Source of the DNA: CAVVGZ01 sp963747965
GTDB lineage: Bacteria; Chloroflexota; Anaerolineae; Anaerolineales; Anaerolineaceae
Direction of reading: 5' to 3'
Length of the DNA stretch: 64,000 nt
NCBI GenBank assembly: GCA_963747965.1
Contig: CAVVGZ010000004.1
Span: forward strand, 558,001-622,000
Under the pieces are notes generated by a model. The model ran no database searches. It saw nothing but the letters and a program-made list of their open reading frames with translations, and was not told where the DNA came from. Shown here piece after piece: positions 1 to 8,895 of this stretch (the stretch's first letter is position 1; every line of letters starts with the position of its first letter). Made by a program: the position numbers and the translations under genes.

Positions 1-975
1 GCAGAAGATTTCAAATCCTCAGAGATCACCGGCCAGATCTATCAGCGGGCAATTAAGGTCATGCAAGGCAGCCAGGCCCTGGATCGTTTTATCAGCCTGA
101 ATGCAGAGGAGGCGCACAGCCTCGAATTCTGGCCCCTGGAGCTTTATAAGCTCTCATTAAGACCTGCCCCGGCCGAGTTTACCGGAAAAATTGTCGCCAT
201 CACCGGCGCCGCAGACGGCATCGGAAAAGCTACTGCTATTAAATTTGCCGAATTGGGCGCTCACGTCGTGATTATGGACATCAATTTGGCGGGGGCTGAA
301 AATGTCGCCAATGAAATCGTGGCAAAATTTGGCAAGGGTAGAGCCATCCCGGTTCACTGCAACGTTTCCGACGAAACAGCTGTCAGCGAAGCCTATAAAT
401 CTTTGGTTTGGACTTATGGCGGGGTGGATATCGTTGTCAGCAATGCGGGAATTTTCCGCGGGGATTCGGTTGAAAATACAACCCTCAAGGATTGGAACCT
501 GGTGCAGAGTGTCAACGGGACCGGGTATTTCCTGGTAAGCCGGGAAGCCTTCCGCATCTGGCACCAACAGGGTATCGGTGGGAACCTGGTGTTTGTCGGC
601 AGCAAGAACAGCGTACGGGCTGGTAAATACGCACTGGCTTACAGTGCAGCCAAAGCAGCCGAGCTGCATATGGCACGCTGCCTGGCAGAAGAAGGCGGTG
701 AATATAGCATCCGGGTGAACACAGTCCTGCCGGACGCCGTGATGCGGGGCAGCTCATTATTTACCGATGACGTGAAAAAATGGCGGGCAGACAGCTACGG
801 CATCAAGCCGGAAGAATTGGAGGATTATTATCTCCAACGCTGCATCTTGAAAATACCGGTGTACCCGGAAAATGTTGCCGATTCGATTATCTTTCTGGCC
901 AGCTCCCGGTCCAGCAGGACAACTGGAGGTGTAATTACAGTGGATGGGGGAGTAAATTCTGCCTTTATGCGCTAA
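1..975 (+). CDS. Bifunctional aldolase/short-chain dehydrogenase, C-terminal part
   Basis: The frame is open from base 1, so the gene begins outside the window; the first internal ATG is at 61. What remains is an SDR domain preceded by about 55 residues that look like the end of an aldolase domain. Visible are the NAD-binding GAADGIG (about residue 69 from the edge), the NAG motif in SNAGIF and the catalytic YSAAK (about residue 214). The tail with YGIKPEELEDYYLQR and a final VDGG segment matches my recollection of the rhamnulose-1-phosphate aldolase/lactaldehyde-dehydrogenase fusion family used in rhamnose or fucose breakdown. The family match is from memory of conserved tail motifs. The aldolase half itself is not seen. 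A terminator follows directly. Confidence 0.8.
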   Translation, partial: AEDFKSSEITGQIYQRAIKVMQGSQALDRFISLNAEEAHSLEFWPLELYKLSLRPAPAEFTGKIVAITGAADGIGKATAIKFAELGAHVVIMDINLAGAENVANEIVAKFGKGRAIPVHCNVSDETAVSEAYKSLVWTYGGVDIVVSNAGIFRGDSVENTTLKDWNLVQSVNGTGYFLVSREAFRIWHQQGIGGNLVFVGSKNSVRAGKYALAYSAAKAAELHMARCLAEEGGEYSIRVNTVLPDAVMRGSSLFTDDVKKWRADSYGIKPEELEDYYLQRCILKIPVYPENVADSIIFLASSRSSRTTGGVITVDGGVNSAFMR

Positions 976-999
976 TATCTTTCCTCAAATTTTGGATTT

Positions 1000-1043
1000 A
1001 AGCGCCCTTGGAATTCAAGATATCCATAGGCGCTTTCTTCATT
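1000..1043 (+). terminator. Rho-independent terminator after the SDR fusion gene
   Basis: The 7-bp stem AAGCGCC (1000-1006) pairs with GGCGCTT (1029-1035). A T/C-rich tract follows. It lies 25 bases after the stop codon of the dehydrogenase gene. Confidence 0.6.
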
Positions 1044-1606
1044 CTCCTGCTCCCAAATCACATCCTTATAGGAAAAATATTCAAATCATTTATAGGGAGT
1101 AAATGCCACCCATTCAATACGGGCAACCCACACCCGATGCAAGGAAGATAAGCTATCCAAAAACCTGTGCAATAAATCCTGGTAGAAAGATACAGCACCT
1201 CCTGACAGCACAGCTTAATCACATTTAAAAATCAAAATTAACCGATTATCTGAAAATAATTAGAGGATATTCCCTATTGAATAAATGGAAAGAGTGGTGT
1301 AACATATGAATAATTGTGCATTTTGGTGTACATTTGTATCATGACGATTCGTATCAGAAGGATCAACGGAAATAGTCCCAAGTATCCAATACGCCAGTTT
1401 GTTCTGAACTGTGGATTTCCAGTAACATCATAGAATTCAAAATAGATATCTCCATGGAAAATCCTCAACTTAAGGATCTTTATGAGGGGAATAGGGTAAA
1501 CTAAATTTAGTAATGATATCTCTTGAAAATTTGTCTTGATTCAAATATTTACAATTCCAGGTATCTATAACCATAAAATCAATATGTCAAGGAGGGCAGG
1601 GAAAAT
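1044..1606. other. Intergenic region without a supported gene
   Basis: AT-rich stretch between the terminator and the 2-oxoacid dehydrogenase operon. Short frames on both strands lack a convincing ribosome site or protein-like composition. The only signals I can support are a candidate promoter near 1523 and the ribosome binding site AAGGAGG at 1589-1595. Confidence 0.5.
1523..1551 (+). promoter_or_regulatory. Candidate sigma-70-type promoter for the E1-E2 operon
   Basis: TTGAAA (1523-1528) and TATTTA (1546-1551) are separated by 17 bases, matching the consensus hexamers at five and four of six positions. The predicted start would leave a leader of roughly 50 bases before the first gene. Confidence 0.35.
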
Positions 1607-1609
1607 TTG

Positions 1610-2596
1610 ATGAGCACAAAAACGAAAAAAGAAAGAATACTGGATACACCCACTTTGAGTTTGATGTTAGAAAAAATGTACATGATCAGGGCATTTGAAG
1701 AGAAGGCAGAAGAACTCTATACCCTGGGAAAAATCCACGGAACAATGCACCTGTCCATCGGGATGGAAGCCTCGGCGGTAGGATCCGTCTTTACCTTGAA
1801 TCCGGATGATCTGATTCTTAGCACCCACCGCGGTCACGGGCATTGTATTGCCAAGGGCGCCGATATGAACCTTATGATGGCCGAATTTATGGGTAAAGAA
1901 TGCGGTTACTGCCGCGGTCGCGGCGGATCCATGCACATTGCCGATGTCGACGGCGGCAACCTGGGTGCCAATGGCGTTGTAGCCGGCGGGATACCAGTCG
2001 CTGTGGGCGTAGGCCTGGGGCTTAAAATGGAGAAGAAAAACCGGGTGCACATCTGCTTCTTTGGAGATGGTGCCGCCAACGAAGGCGCTTTCCATGAAGC
2101 ACTGAATATGGCTGCCATCTGGAACCTGCCCATTGTCTTCATCTGCGAAAACAACCAGTATGGCATGTCTATGTCTGTCAAGAAAGCCATGAAGATAGCC
2201 ACCATCAGTGAACGGGCTGCCGCTTATGGAATGCCGGGGGTCACCGTGGATGGCAATGATGTGTTTGCCGTTTACACCGCCGTCGCCGATGCTGTCGACC
2301 GGGCGCGCACCGGAGAAGGTCCCTCGCTCGTTGAGAATGTCACCTACCGCTGGCGGGGACACTCCAAGAGTGATGCAAATGTCTACCGCACAAAAGAGGA
2401 AATCGAAGAATGGAAAAAGAAAGATCCCATTGTGCGTTTAGCTGAACGTATGCAGGCCGAAGGCCGCCTGGCCATCACACAGCATGAAGAGATTAAATCC
2501 AGGGCATATAAAACGATTCATGATTGCGCTGTCTTTGCCGAAGGCTGTGAGGATCCGGCACTTGAAACGATTGAGGAAGGAGTATACGCAGAATGA
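1610..2596 (+). CDS. 2-oxoacid dehydrogenase E1 component, alpha subunit (pyruvate/acetoin type)
   Basis: Thiamine-diphosphate-dependent alpha subunit of a pyruvate or acetoin dehydrogenase complex, which decarboxylates the substrate and passes the acyl group to E2 lipoyl arms. The ThDP fold signature is visible as GDGAANEGAFHEALNMAA followed by CENNQYGMS, giving the GDG...NN pair at about residues 150-180. The length (328 residues) is normal for the family. The start is ATG at 1610; a TTG at 1607 is in frame and is nearer to the AAGGAGG site (1589-1595), so either could be used. The stop overlaps the next start by four bases (ATGA), implying translational coupling. Separating pyruvate from acetoin use is not possible by eye; no E3 or lipoate genes are adjacent. 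Confidence 0.92.
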   Translation: MSTKTKKERILDTPTLSLMLEKMYMIRAFEEKAEELYTLGKIHGTMHLSIGMEASAVGSVFTLNPDDLILSTHRGHGHCIAKGADMNLMMAEFMGKECGYCRGRGGSMHIADVDGGNLGANGVVAGGIPVAVGVGLGLKMEKKNRVHICFFGDGAANEGAFHEALNMAAIWNLPIVFICENNQYGMSMSVKKAMKIATISERAAAYGMPGVTVDGNDVFAVYTAVADAVDRARTGEGPSLVENVTYRWRGHSKSDANVYRTKEEIEEWKKKDPIVRLAERMQAEGRLAITQHEEIKSRAYKTIHDCAVFAEGCEDPALETIEEGVYAE

Positions 2597-3579
2597 GAGA
2601 GCTAACCTATCTGGAAGCTGTTCGCGAAGCACTGCGCCAGGAAATGCAGCGCGATGAGAAAGTATTTCTTATCGGTGAGGATGTTGGTATCTATGGCGGC
2701 GCCTTTGGAGTTACCCGGGGGTTAATGGATGAATTTGGACCGGAACGTGTCATCGACACCCCCATCAGTGAGTTGACCATCGCCGGAGCCATCACCGGGG
2801 CTGCCCTGGTAGGCATGCGCCCGGTTGGCGAAATCATGTTCATGGATTTCATCACCCTCGCTTCCGAGCAGTTGGTAAACCAGGCTGCAAAAATCCACTT
2901 TATGTTTGGCGGAAAAGGATCCGTTCCGTGTGTCATGCGCACCCCCATGGGCTCAGGCACCGGTGCCGCAGCACAGCACTCCCAGAGCCTGGAAAACTGG
3001 TTTGTCCACGTTCCGGGCATTAAGGTGGTGGCTCCCAGCACCCCCTATGATGTAAAGGGATTGCTCATCCAGTCGATCCGTGATAATAACCCGGTGCTGT
3101 TTATTGAATCAAAACTGCTTTATAAAACAAAGGGGGAAGTACCGGAAGAATCCTTCTTCATCCCATTAGGCAAGGCAGATATAAAGCGGCAGGGCAAGGA
3201 TCTGACGATTATTGCCTACGGAATCATGGCAAAACGTTCCCTGGAAGCAGCTGAAAAGCTGGCTGCTGAAGGGATCGATATTGAAGTGGTCGACCCGCGC
3301 ACCCTGAAACCATTGGATGAAAAGACGATCATCGAATCGGTCATTAAAACAGGGAAAGTCCTGATAGTGCACGAAGCCTGTAAGACCGGCGGGTTCGGCG
3401 GCGAACTGGCTGCGGTGATTGCTGGCAGCGAAGCCTTTGATTACCTGGATGCGCCAATCGTTCGCCTGGCTGGACGGGATATGCCCATCCCTTACAACCG
3501 CAACCTCGAATTGCACACAGTGCCTCAGGTTGATGATATTGTTGAGTCAGCGCGCAAACTTGTCCACGGAAAGGTGTAA
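2593..3579 (+). CDS. 2-oxoacid dehydrogenase E1 component, beta subunit
   Basis: Beta subunit forming the heterotetrameric E1 with the upstream alpha subunit. The family hallmarks are present: the GEDVGIYGGAFGVTRGL start region, DTPISELTIAGAITGAAL with the ThDP-activating Glu, and the C-terminal transketolase domain with VVDPRTLKPLD and HEACKTGGFGGE. At 328 residues it is full length. The gene overlaps the alpha subunit gene by four bases and ends one base before the E2 start, so all three are one transcription unit. Confidence 0.93.
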   Translation: MRELTYLEAVREALRQEMQRDEKVFLIGEDVGIYGGAFGVTRGLMDEFGPERVIDTPISELTIAGAITGAALVGMRPVGEIMFMDFITLASEQLVNQAAKIHFMFGGKGSVPCVMRTPMGSGTGAAAQHSQSLENWFVHVPGIKVVAPSTPYDVKGLLIQSIRDNNPVLFIESKLLYKTKGEVPEESFFIPLGKADIKRQGKDLTIIAYGIMAKRSLEAAEKLAAEGIDIEVVDPRTLKPLDEKTIIESVIKTGKVLIVHEACKTGGFGGELAAVIAGSEAFDYLDAPIVRLAGRDMPIPYNRNLELHTVPQVDDIVESARKLVHGKV

Positions 3580-3580
3580 C

Positions 3581-4141
3581 ATGCCAATAGCAGTCATTAT
3601 GCCCAAACTGGAAATGTCGCAAGAAACCGCCCTGGTGGTGGAATGGAAGAAAAAACCGGGTGATATGGTCGTTCAGGGGGATGCCTTATTGACGGTGGAA
3701 ACCGATAAACTCACCATCGATATTGAAGCGGTTGCATCCGGCATATTGGCAGGTGTCAGTGCCGAAGTCGGGCAGACTGTTCCGGTGACCACGGTTATCG
3801 CCTACCTGCTGCAGCCCGGGGAGGATGCCAGTACAATACCTTCATCGGCCGCCGTACAGGCAGCGCCGGAAACCCCACCCAAAGCAGAAAAAATAACCAC
3901 ATCCGCCACCCCCCTGGCTGCACGCGTAGCCGCTGCAGAAGGGCTGGACTTGAAGGAAATTGCCGGGAGTGGACCGGATGGCAAGATTACCAAGGCTGAT
4001 GTCATCGCCAGGGTTTCAGGATCAGAGGCTAAAGAATCTGCTGCAGAGACCGCCATTCCGGGGTCCCGGCTCAGACAGACGCCAAACTGCGAGCCACACC
4101 GGCAGCCAAACGGGTGGCGCGGGAAAAGGGGGTGGATTTAA
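3581..4141 (+). CDS. Dihydrolipoamide acyltransferase E2, N-terminal half (frameshifted)
   Basis: N-terminal part of the E2 core of the complex. It has a biotinyl/lipoyl domain (about residues 1-78, lipoylation site in ETDKLTIDIE). An Ala/Pro linker follows, then a peripheral subunit-binding domain (about residues 105-142, TPLAARVAAAEGLDL to KITKADVIARV). After GSEAKESAAETAIPG the frame leaves homology and ends at 4141. The natural continuation lies one frame over. The break is explained by loss of one G in the G run at 4060-4063: with five G the frame reads AIPGVPAQTDAKLRATPAAK straight into the second half. The gene is probably intact in the living organism, though a real mutation cannot be excluded. 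Confidence 0.85.
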   Translation: MPIAVIMPKLEMSQETALVVEWKKKPGDMVVQGDALLTVETDKLTIDIEAVASGILAGVSAEVGQTVPVTTVIAYLLQPGEDASTIPSSAAVQAAPETPPKAEKITTSATPLAARVAAAEGLDLKEIAGSGPDGKITKADVIARVSGSEAKESAAETAIPGSRLRQTPNCEPHRQPNGWRGKRGWI

Positions 4142-4935
4142 AATCCCTCACCGGCAGCGGGCTGATGGGCCGTATCCAGGAAGCAGACGTCAGAAAATTT
4201 GATACTGCATTCCAACTTGCTGATGCGCAGGAAAAAGCGCCTGTCTCAGAGCGGACGATTCGCTTGAAAGGCATGCGGCGTACCATCGCGGACCGTATGC
4301 AGGCCAGCTACCAGACCGCCCCCCACATCCAGTTAACCAGCCGGATAGACCTGACCAACCTTAACCTGACTCGCAAGCAAATGAACGAGCAGGCCGAGGC
4401 GCTCGGCAGGACCCACATTTCCGTTACCGCTTTATTGGTGAAAGCAATCGCCTGGACCTTGATGCAGTACCCATTTATCAACAGCTCGCTGATCCGCGAT
4501 GATATTTACCTTCACGAGAATGCCAATGTAGGTGTGGCAGTAGCCCTCCCGGACGGATTAATTGTTCCAGTAGTCAAGGAGGCGGAGCACAAAACGGTTA
4601 GTGAGATCGCAACTGAGATTATTGTCCTCACCGAGAAAGCCCGGGGAGGCAAATTATTACCTGCAGATGTCAACGGCGGCACCTTCACCATCTCCAACCT
4701 GGGTCCTTACGGTATTGAACAATTCAATGCCATCATCAACCCGGGACAGACCGGCATCCTGGCAGTAGGAGCCGCTGCCCCTGAGGTTATGGTGATTAAT
4801 GAACAAATGGCCATTCGCCCAATTATGCGCATAACCCTGTCCGTTGACCACCGGGTAGTGGACGGAGCCGTGGCAGCCAACTTCATGGCAGATCTGCGGA
4901 GGGTCCTCGAATCACCCGTTCTGATGTTATTGTAA
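4114..4935 (+). CDS. Dihydrolipoamide acyltransferase E2, C-terminal half (frameshifted)
   Basis: Continuation of the E2 gene in the neighbouring frame; homology begins near 4064, upstream of the first usable codon (GTG 4114). It opens with a second peripheral subunit-binding domain (TPAAKRVAREKGVDLKSL, then GRIQEADVRKF). The acetyltransferase catalytic domain follows, ending in SVDHRVVDGAVAANF with the HRxxDG active-site motif. The reassembled protein would be lipoyl domain, two subunit-binding domains, then catalytic domain, about 450 residues. As given, the DNA would make two fragments. It is followed by a terminator, so no E3 gene belongs to this operon. Confidence 0.85.
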   Translation: MAREKGVDLKSLTGSGLMGRIQEADVRKFDTAFQLADAQEKAPVSERTIRLKGMRRTIADRMQASYQTAPHIQLTSRIDLTNLNLTRKQMNEQAEALGRTHISVTALLVKAIAWTLMQYPFINSSLIRDDIYLHENANVGVAVALPDGLIVPVVKEAEHKTVSEIATEIIVLTEKARGGKLLPADVNGGTFTISNLGPYGIEQFNAIINPGQTGILAVGAAAPEVMVINEQMAIRPIMRITLSVDHRVVDGAVAANFMADLRRVLESPVLMLL

Positions 4936-4975
4936 TTTGAATCGTTTTACCCCTAACTTTTATTGGTAAAACAAT

Positions 4976-5016
4976 AAGACCGGCCAGGATATTATCTGCC
5001 GGTCTATTCGTTTTTC
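4976..5016 (+). terminator. Terminator after the E2 gene
   Basis: The stem GACCGGC (4978-4984) pairs with GCCGGTC (4998-5004), followed by TATTCGTTTTT. It sits between convergent genes and could also act on the minus-strand miaB transcript. Confidence 0.65.
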
Positions 5017-5061
5017 TACAAAAACCAGGTTATCTGTCGACTGTTTGCCTGGAATCGCCAA

Positions 5062-6375
5062 TCAGGCCACTTCGCCAATCATCGTCCACGGACCGGTCCA
5101 GGTAATCCTGACAGGCAGAATTTTACCTCTAAGATCCTCTTCGGTTTCCATAAAGACCAGCTTGTTCTGCGGAGTGCGTCCTTTCCAGCGCTGTTTGGAC
5201 TTTTCTTCAAAAAGAACATCTACAACTTGATGCAAATACCCCGCATTAATTTCTGCAGATATACCCGTCTGTAGTTCCTCGAGGACCCGAAACCGGCGCT
5301 TTTTTTCTTCTGGAGGAACATCATCGGCCATGCGCCTCTCGGAAACCGTCCCGGCTCTGGGTGAATAACGCGCCAGGTGGGCAACATCCAGTTTTAACTC
5401 GGTAACCAGGGCCGCCGTGTTTTGAAACTGGGCTTCTGTTTCGCCTGGAAAACCTACAATGATGTCATTGGCAAGGTATACATTGGGGATGCGTGCCCGG
5501 ATGCGTTCAATAAGGCGGCAGTACTGCTCAACCGTATACCCGCGCTTCATATTCGCAAGCACCTCGTCATCCCCCGATTGGATGGGTACTTCTATATGCG
5601 GCATCACCTTGGGCAGTTCAGCCACGCAGTCCAGCAGCTCATCGTTAATGTAATTCGGATGGGAAGTTAGAAAACGGATGCGCTCCAGCCCGTCAATTGC
5701 ATGCAGCTGGCGCAGCAGTCCGCTTAAGCCAGGATAACCTGGACGGTCTTTTCCATACCGGTCGATAATCTGTCCCAGCAGGGTAATCTCTTTTACCCCC
5801 TGCCTGACCATGGCATTCGCTTCTTTAAGAATCTCATCCGGGGGCCTGCTTTGTTCAGCGCCCCGCCGGTTGGGGATGATGCAGTATGTACAGGCATACG
5901 AACAGCCGTATACTGCCGGGATAAATCCGCATACCGGTTTTCCCTTGCCGTTGGAAGGCAGGATCAACTCGCCGTCCATCAGGGCAAAGCGTTCCAGTGT
6001 CTTGGCACCTTCAATCTGGCGGCCTTCACGCTGAGCAAGGAAGTTCAGCAGCGGGCGTGGGTCTGATGGCGGCGAGAGCACATCCACGTAGGGAAATCGT
6101 TTCAGCAGACCGGGGTTGTCTTTAACGCCAACCAGGCAGCCCATCAGGTTGATGATGACCTGCGGGTTCTTTTCCTTGACCGGCCTCAGGGAAGTCAGGC
6201 GTCCATAGGCTTTATCTTCTGCGCTCTGGCGAACCACGCAGGTATTCAGGATAATGATATCCGCCTGTTCAGGGTGGGGGGTGGGGTCATAACCCAGCTG
6301 TTCGAGTGCCGAGTAAACACGCTGTGAGTCGGCCACATTCATCTGGCAGCCTTCAGTCCATACATGAAATTTCAT
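5062..6375 (-). CDS. miaB: tRNA-2-methylthio-N6-dimethylallyladenosine synthase
   Basis: Radical-SAM methylthiotransferase that adds a methylthio group to isopentenyl-adenosine 37 of tRNAs. The N-terminal methylthiotransferase domain carries the three cluster cysteines (TEGCQMNVADS, NTCVVRQSAEDKAYG, MGCLVG). The radical-SAM CxxxCxxC is CSYACTYC at about residues 158-165, and a TRAM-like domain ends the protein. The length of 437 residues fits MiaB; the CQMN and NTC contexts favour MiaB over RimO or MtaB, though that subfamily call is by eye. The gene stands alone between convergent and divergent neighbours. Confidence 0.9.
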   Translation of the reverse strand: MKFHVWTEGCQMNVADSQRVYSALEQLGYDPTPHPEQADIIILNTCVVRQSAEDKAYGRLTSLRPVKEKNPQVIINLMGCLVGVKDNPGLLKRFPYVDVLSPPSDPRPLLNFLAQREGRQIEGAKTLERFALMDGELILPSNGKGKPVCGFIPAVYGCSYACTYCIIPNRRGAEQSRPPDEILKEANAMVRQGVKEITLLGQIIDRYGKDRPGYPGLSGLLRQLHAIDGLERIRFLTSHPNYINDELLDCVAELPKVMPHIEVPIQSGDDEVLANMKRGYTVEQYCRLIERIRARIPNVYLANDIIVGFPGETEAQFQNTAALVTELKLDVAHLARYSPRAGTVSERRMADDVPPEEKKRRFRVLEELQTGISAEINAGYLHQVVDVLFEEKSKQRWKGRTPQNKLVFMETEEDLRGKILPVRITWTGPWTMIGEVA

Positions 6376-6600
6376 ATCCGGAATTATATCAATAAATGAT
6401 GGGTAATCATACCAAAATGCTCGTATTTGATTAACACCTGAGAACCCTATAAGAATGGTAATTATTTAATCAACAGCCGTCAGACCCGATAAAATGCTTG
6501 CCAGTTTAATCACTGGTGAAGCATGTACACCCGCAGCCGTACAATATGATGGCGAGTGGTATAAGGATTTCTACGCAGTATTCCGCATAAGTTTGGTAGA

Positions 6601-7884
6601 ATGCTCTCCATGATCCAAAAAATACTCCACACTGTTGGGTGGCTCACTTTAGTACTGTTCCTGGGAACTGCCCTGGCTTTCCTTTTTTTCAAGATTCCTC
6701 CTGTGCAGGAGCGCATCGGCTGGCGCCTGGATGCCGCCCTGACCAACCTGCGCGCCAAGGCTGACCCTGCCGGAGATTTGCCCACCCCTCTGCCTTCTGC
6801 CGAAAATCCTCCACCCACGCCAACCAGGCACACGCCTGTAACGGTAATACCAGGCCGGACGCCAGCTCCAACCTCTCAGTTGGTCCCAACTGCAGCTCCT
6901 GAAAAAACACTCCCGCCTGTCCCGCTGCAATATTCGCTGAATGCACCAGCTTTTGAATTTCAGGATTGGAATAACTGCGGTCCCGCCGTACTCTCAATGT
7001 ATCTGCGCTATTATGGATGGGAGGGTGACCAGAATGATATCGCCGGGGTGATCAAACCAGTCCGCAGTGATCGCAATGTCAATATTGATGAAATGGAGTA
7101 CTTCGTCAATACTCAGGCTGGCTGGCTGCAGTCGGAATACCGCGTCGGCGGGAGCGAGGAACAGCTGAAGAGGCTGATATCGGCAGGGATCCCGGTGATG
7201 GTTGAGGTGGGTTTTCTGCTTGATGAAAATGATCCCGGGCTGCGCCACGATGATGACCGCTGGACCGGACATTACCTGCTGTTAACCGGCTATGATAATA
7301 TCCGTCAGGTATTTACAGCCCAGAATGTTTTCGTGGGTCCGGACCAGCAGGTCAGCTATTTGGACCTGGAAGAGAATTGGTCAACGTTCAACCATGTCCT
7401 GATGGTCCTGTTCAAACCAGAACAGGAAGCAGCCGTGCAGGAAATTCTCGGGGAGGACTGGAACCCCGAAAGCAACCGCCAGCGTGCCCTGCTGGCTTCG
7501 CAAGACGAAACGCACACCTCACCGGACAATCCCTTTGCCTGGTTCAACCTCGGTACCAATCTGCTCCATTTCAATCGTTACACCGAAGCAGCCCAGGCTT
7601 ATGACCGCGCCCGACAGCTTGGACTGCCGCAGCGCATGCTGCGCTACCAGTTTGGCCCATTTATCGCATATTTTCACGCTAATCGCCTGGATGAATTAAT
7701 GGCGCTGGTTGAATTCGCCCTAAAAATCACCCCCAACTCACAGGAGGCGTTGCTGTGGCAGGGATGGGGATTGTACCGCCTGAATGACCGGCAGGGAGCC
7801 CTGGATTCCTTTAATCAAGCCCTGGAAGAGAATCCCGCATATGAAGATGCCCGCTATGCTGTAAATTTCATTAACCAGCAGTAA
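6601..7884 (+). CDS. Membrane-anchored C39-like cysteine peptidase with TPR repeats
   Basis: A single N-terminal membrane segment (about residues 10-30) is followed by a Pro/Thr-rich spacer to about residue 105, so the body is extracytoplasmic. The peptidase_C39-like domain spans about residues 115-270. The catalytic Cys lies in NNCGPAVLSMYLRYYGW (C126) and the His in GHYLLLTGYD (H224). The C-terminal part (about 295-427) has TPR-like helices, for example NPFAWFNLGTNLLHFNRYTE and EALLWQGWGLYRLNDRQGAL. Substrate is unknown. No bacteriocin exporter or leader peptide gene is near, so a role in bacteriocin maturation is not indicated. A second ATG at 6610 is possible. Confidence 0.8.
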   Translation: MLSMIQKILHTVGWLTLVLFLGTALAFLFFKIPPVQERIGWRLDAALTNLRAKADPAGDLPTPLPSAENPPPTPTRHTPVTVIPGRTPAPTSQLVPTAAPEKTLPPVPLQYSLNAPAFEFQDWNNCGPAVLSMYLRYYGWEGDQNDIAGVIKPVRSDRNVNIDEMEYFVNTQAGWLQSEYRVGGSEEQLKRLISAGIPVMVEVGFLLDENDPGLRHDDDRWTGHYLLLTGYDNIRQVFTAQNVFVGPDQQVSYLDLEENWSTFNHVLMVLFKPEQEAAVQEILGEDWNPESNRQRALLASQDETHTSPDNPFAWFNLGTNLLHFNRYTEAAQAYDRARQLGLPQRMLRYQFGPFIAYFHANRLDELMALVEFALKITPNSQEALLWQGWGLYRLNDRQGALDSFNQALEENPAYEDARYAVNFINQQ

Positions 7885-8019
7885 ATCATTTCCCTCCATC
7901 GTAAATGCGACGAAATATCAAAATGGCCATATCCCGCAGGAAGGTTGCAGCTTTAGAATCCATGCGTTTTATAATTCTCAACCTGTTACAATTTATTGGA
8001 ACAATTTGTGGGGAGGCTC

Positions 8020-8703
8020 ATGAGTATTGATGTTGGCCGTATTCAGGCTTTATGTTTCGATATTGACGGTACATTGAGTGACACCGATGACAAATGGACC
8101 CACACCCTGGATAGAATACTTCAACCCCTGCAGCCTATTATCCCCGGCGGGGATGTGAAACACCTGGCTCGCTGGCTGATCATGGGCTTCGAGTCCCCTG
8201 GAAACTGGGTGTACGGTATGTTGGACCGCATCGGCCTGGATGATGAGGCCGCAAAATTTTTCAGCACCCTGTCCCATTTCCGGCGTGATTCTGTGGATAA
8301 TAATTTTTGGCTGGTTCCTGGAGTCTCACAAATGCTGGCTTTGTTAGGAAATCGGTATCCTATGGCTGTTGTGAGCGCCCGCGGGGAAGGCAGTACCCTT
8401 TCTTTTCTGAAGCAGTTTAACCTGCAGCACCACTTTGATATCGTCGTCACTGGCCAGACTTGCATCCGCTCCAAGCCATTCCCTGATCCTATCCTGTTTG
8501 CAGCCTCCAGGATGGGGGTTGCCCCGCAGCAATGCCTCATGATCGGCGATACTACGGTGGATATCCATGCCGGCAGGGCTGCCGGTGCCCAGACGGTTGG
8601 GGTTTTATGTGGATTTGGCAATGAAATCGAGCTTCTCCGTGCCGGGGCAGACCTCATTCTGCCCAGCCCGGCGGAACTTGCCGGATTATTATTACCGGAG
8701 TAA
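8020..8703 (+). CDS. HAD-superfamily phosphatase (phosphoglycolate phosphatase-like)
   Basis: HAD subfamily I hydrolase with all four motifs: DIDGTLSDT (motif I), VVSARGEG (motif II Ser), RSKPFPDP (motif III Lys) and MIGDTTVDIHAGRAAG (motif IV). An alpha-helical cap domain lies between motifs I and II. The start ATG 8020 is chosen because GGGGAGG lies just before it; an in-frame TTG at 7996 has no ribosome site. The 227-residue length fits the family. Substrate cannot be assigned. It appears monocistronic. Confidence 0.82.
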   Translation: MSIDVGRIQALCFDIDGTLSDTDDKWTHTLDRILQPLQPIIPGGDVKHLARWLIMGFESPGNWVYGMLDRIGLDDEAAKFFSTLSHFRRDSVDNNFWLVPGVSQMLALLGNRYPMAVVSARGEGSTLSFLKQFNLQHHFDIVVTGQTCIRSKPFPDPILFAASRMGVAPQQCLMIGDTTVDIHAGRAAGAQTVGVLCGFGNEIELLRAGADLILPSPAELAGLLLPE

Positions 8704-8895
8704 ATGACTGAAGGATGGCGGTGCTGTATAAAAAACGAAACATCAGAAGTAACCAGCTTGATAGCAAACTTGTTGGATCGATTCGATTATTGAAAGGCAG
8801 TTCCTGGGGTTAATCGGCATCTGGAGTAAATTTGCCAATGATAAACACCAGTCTTTGTTAGGGATTTTAATGGATTTTCCGGGAGGAACACGCAG

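Noticed and set aside
1667..2362. Long antisense frame inside the E1 alpha gene (231 codons)
   Set aside because: It is the complement of a strongly conserved coding gene, has no ribosome site and no protein-family signal.
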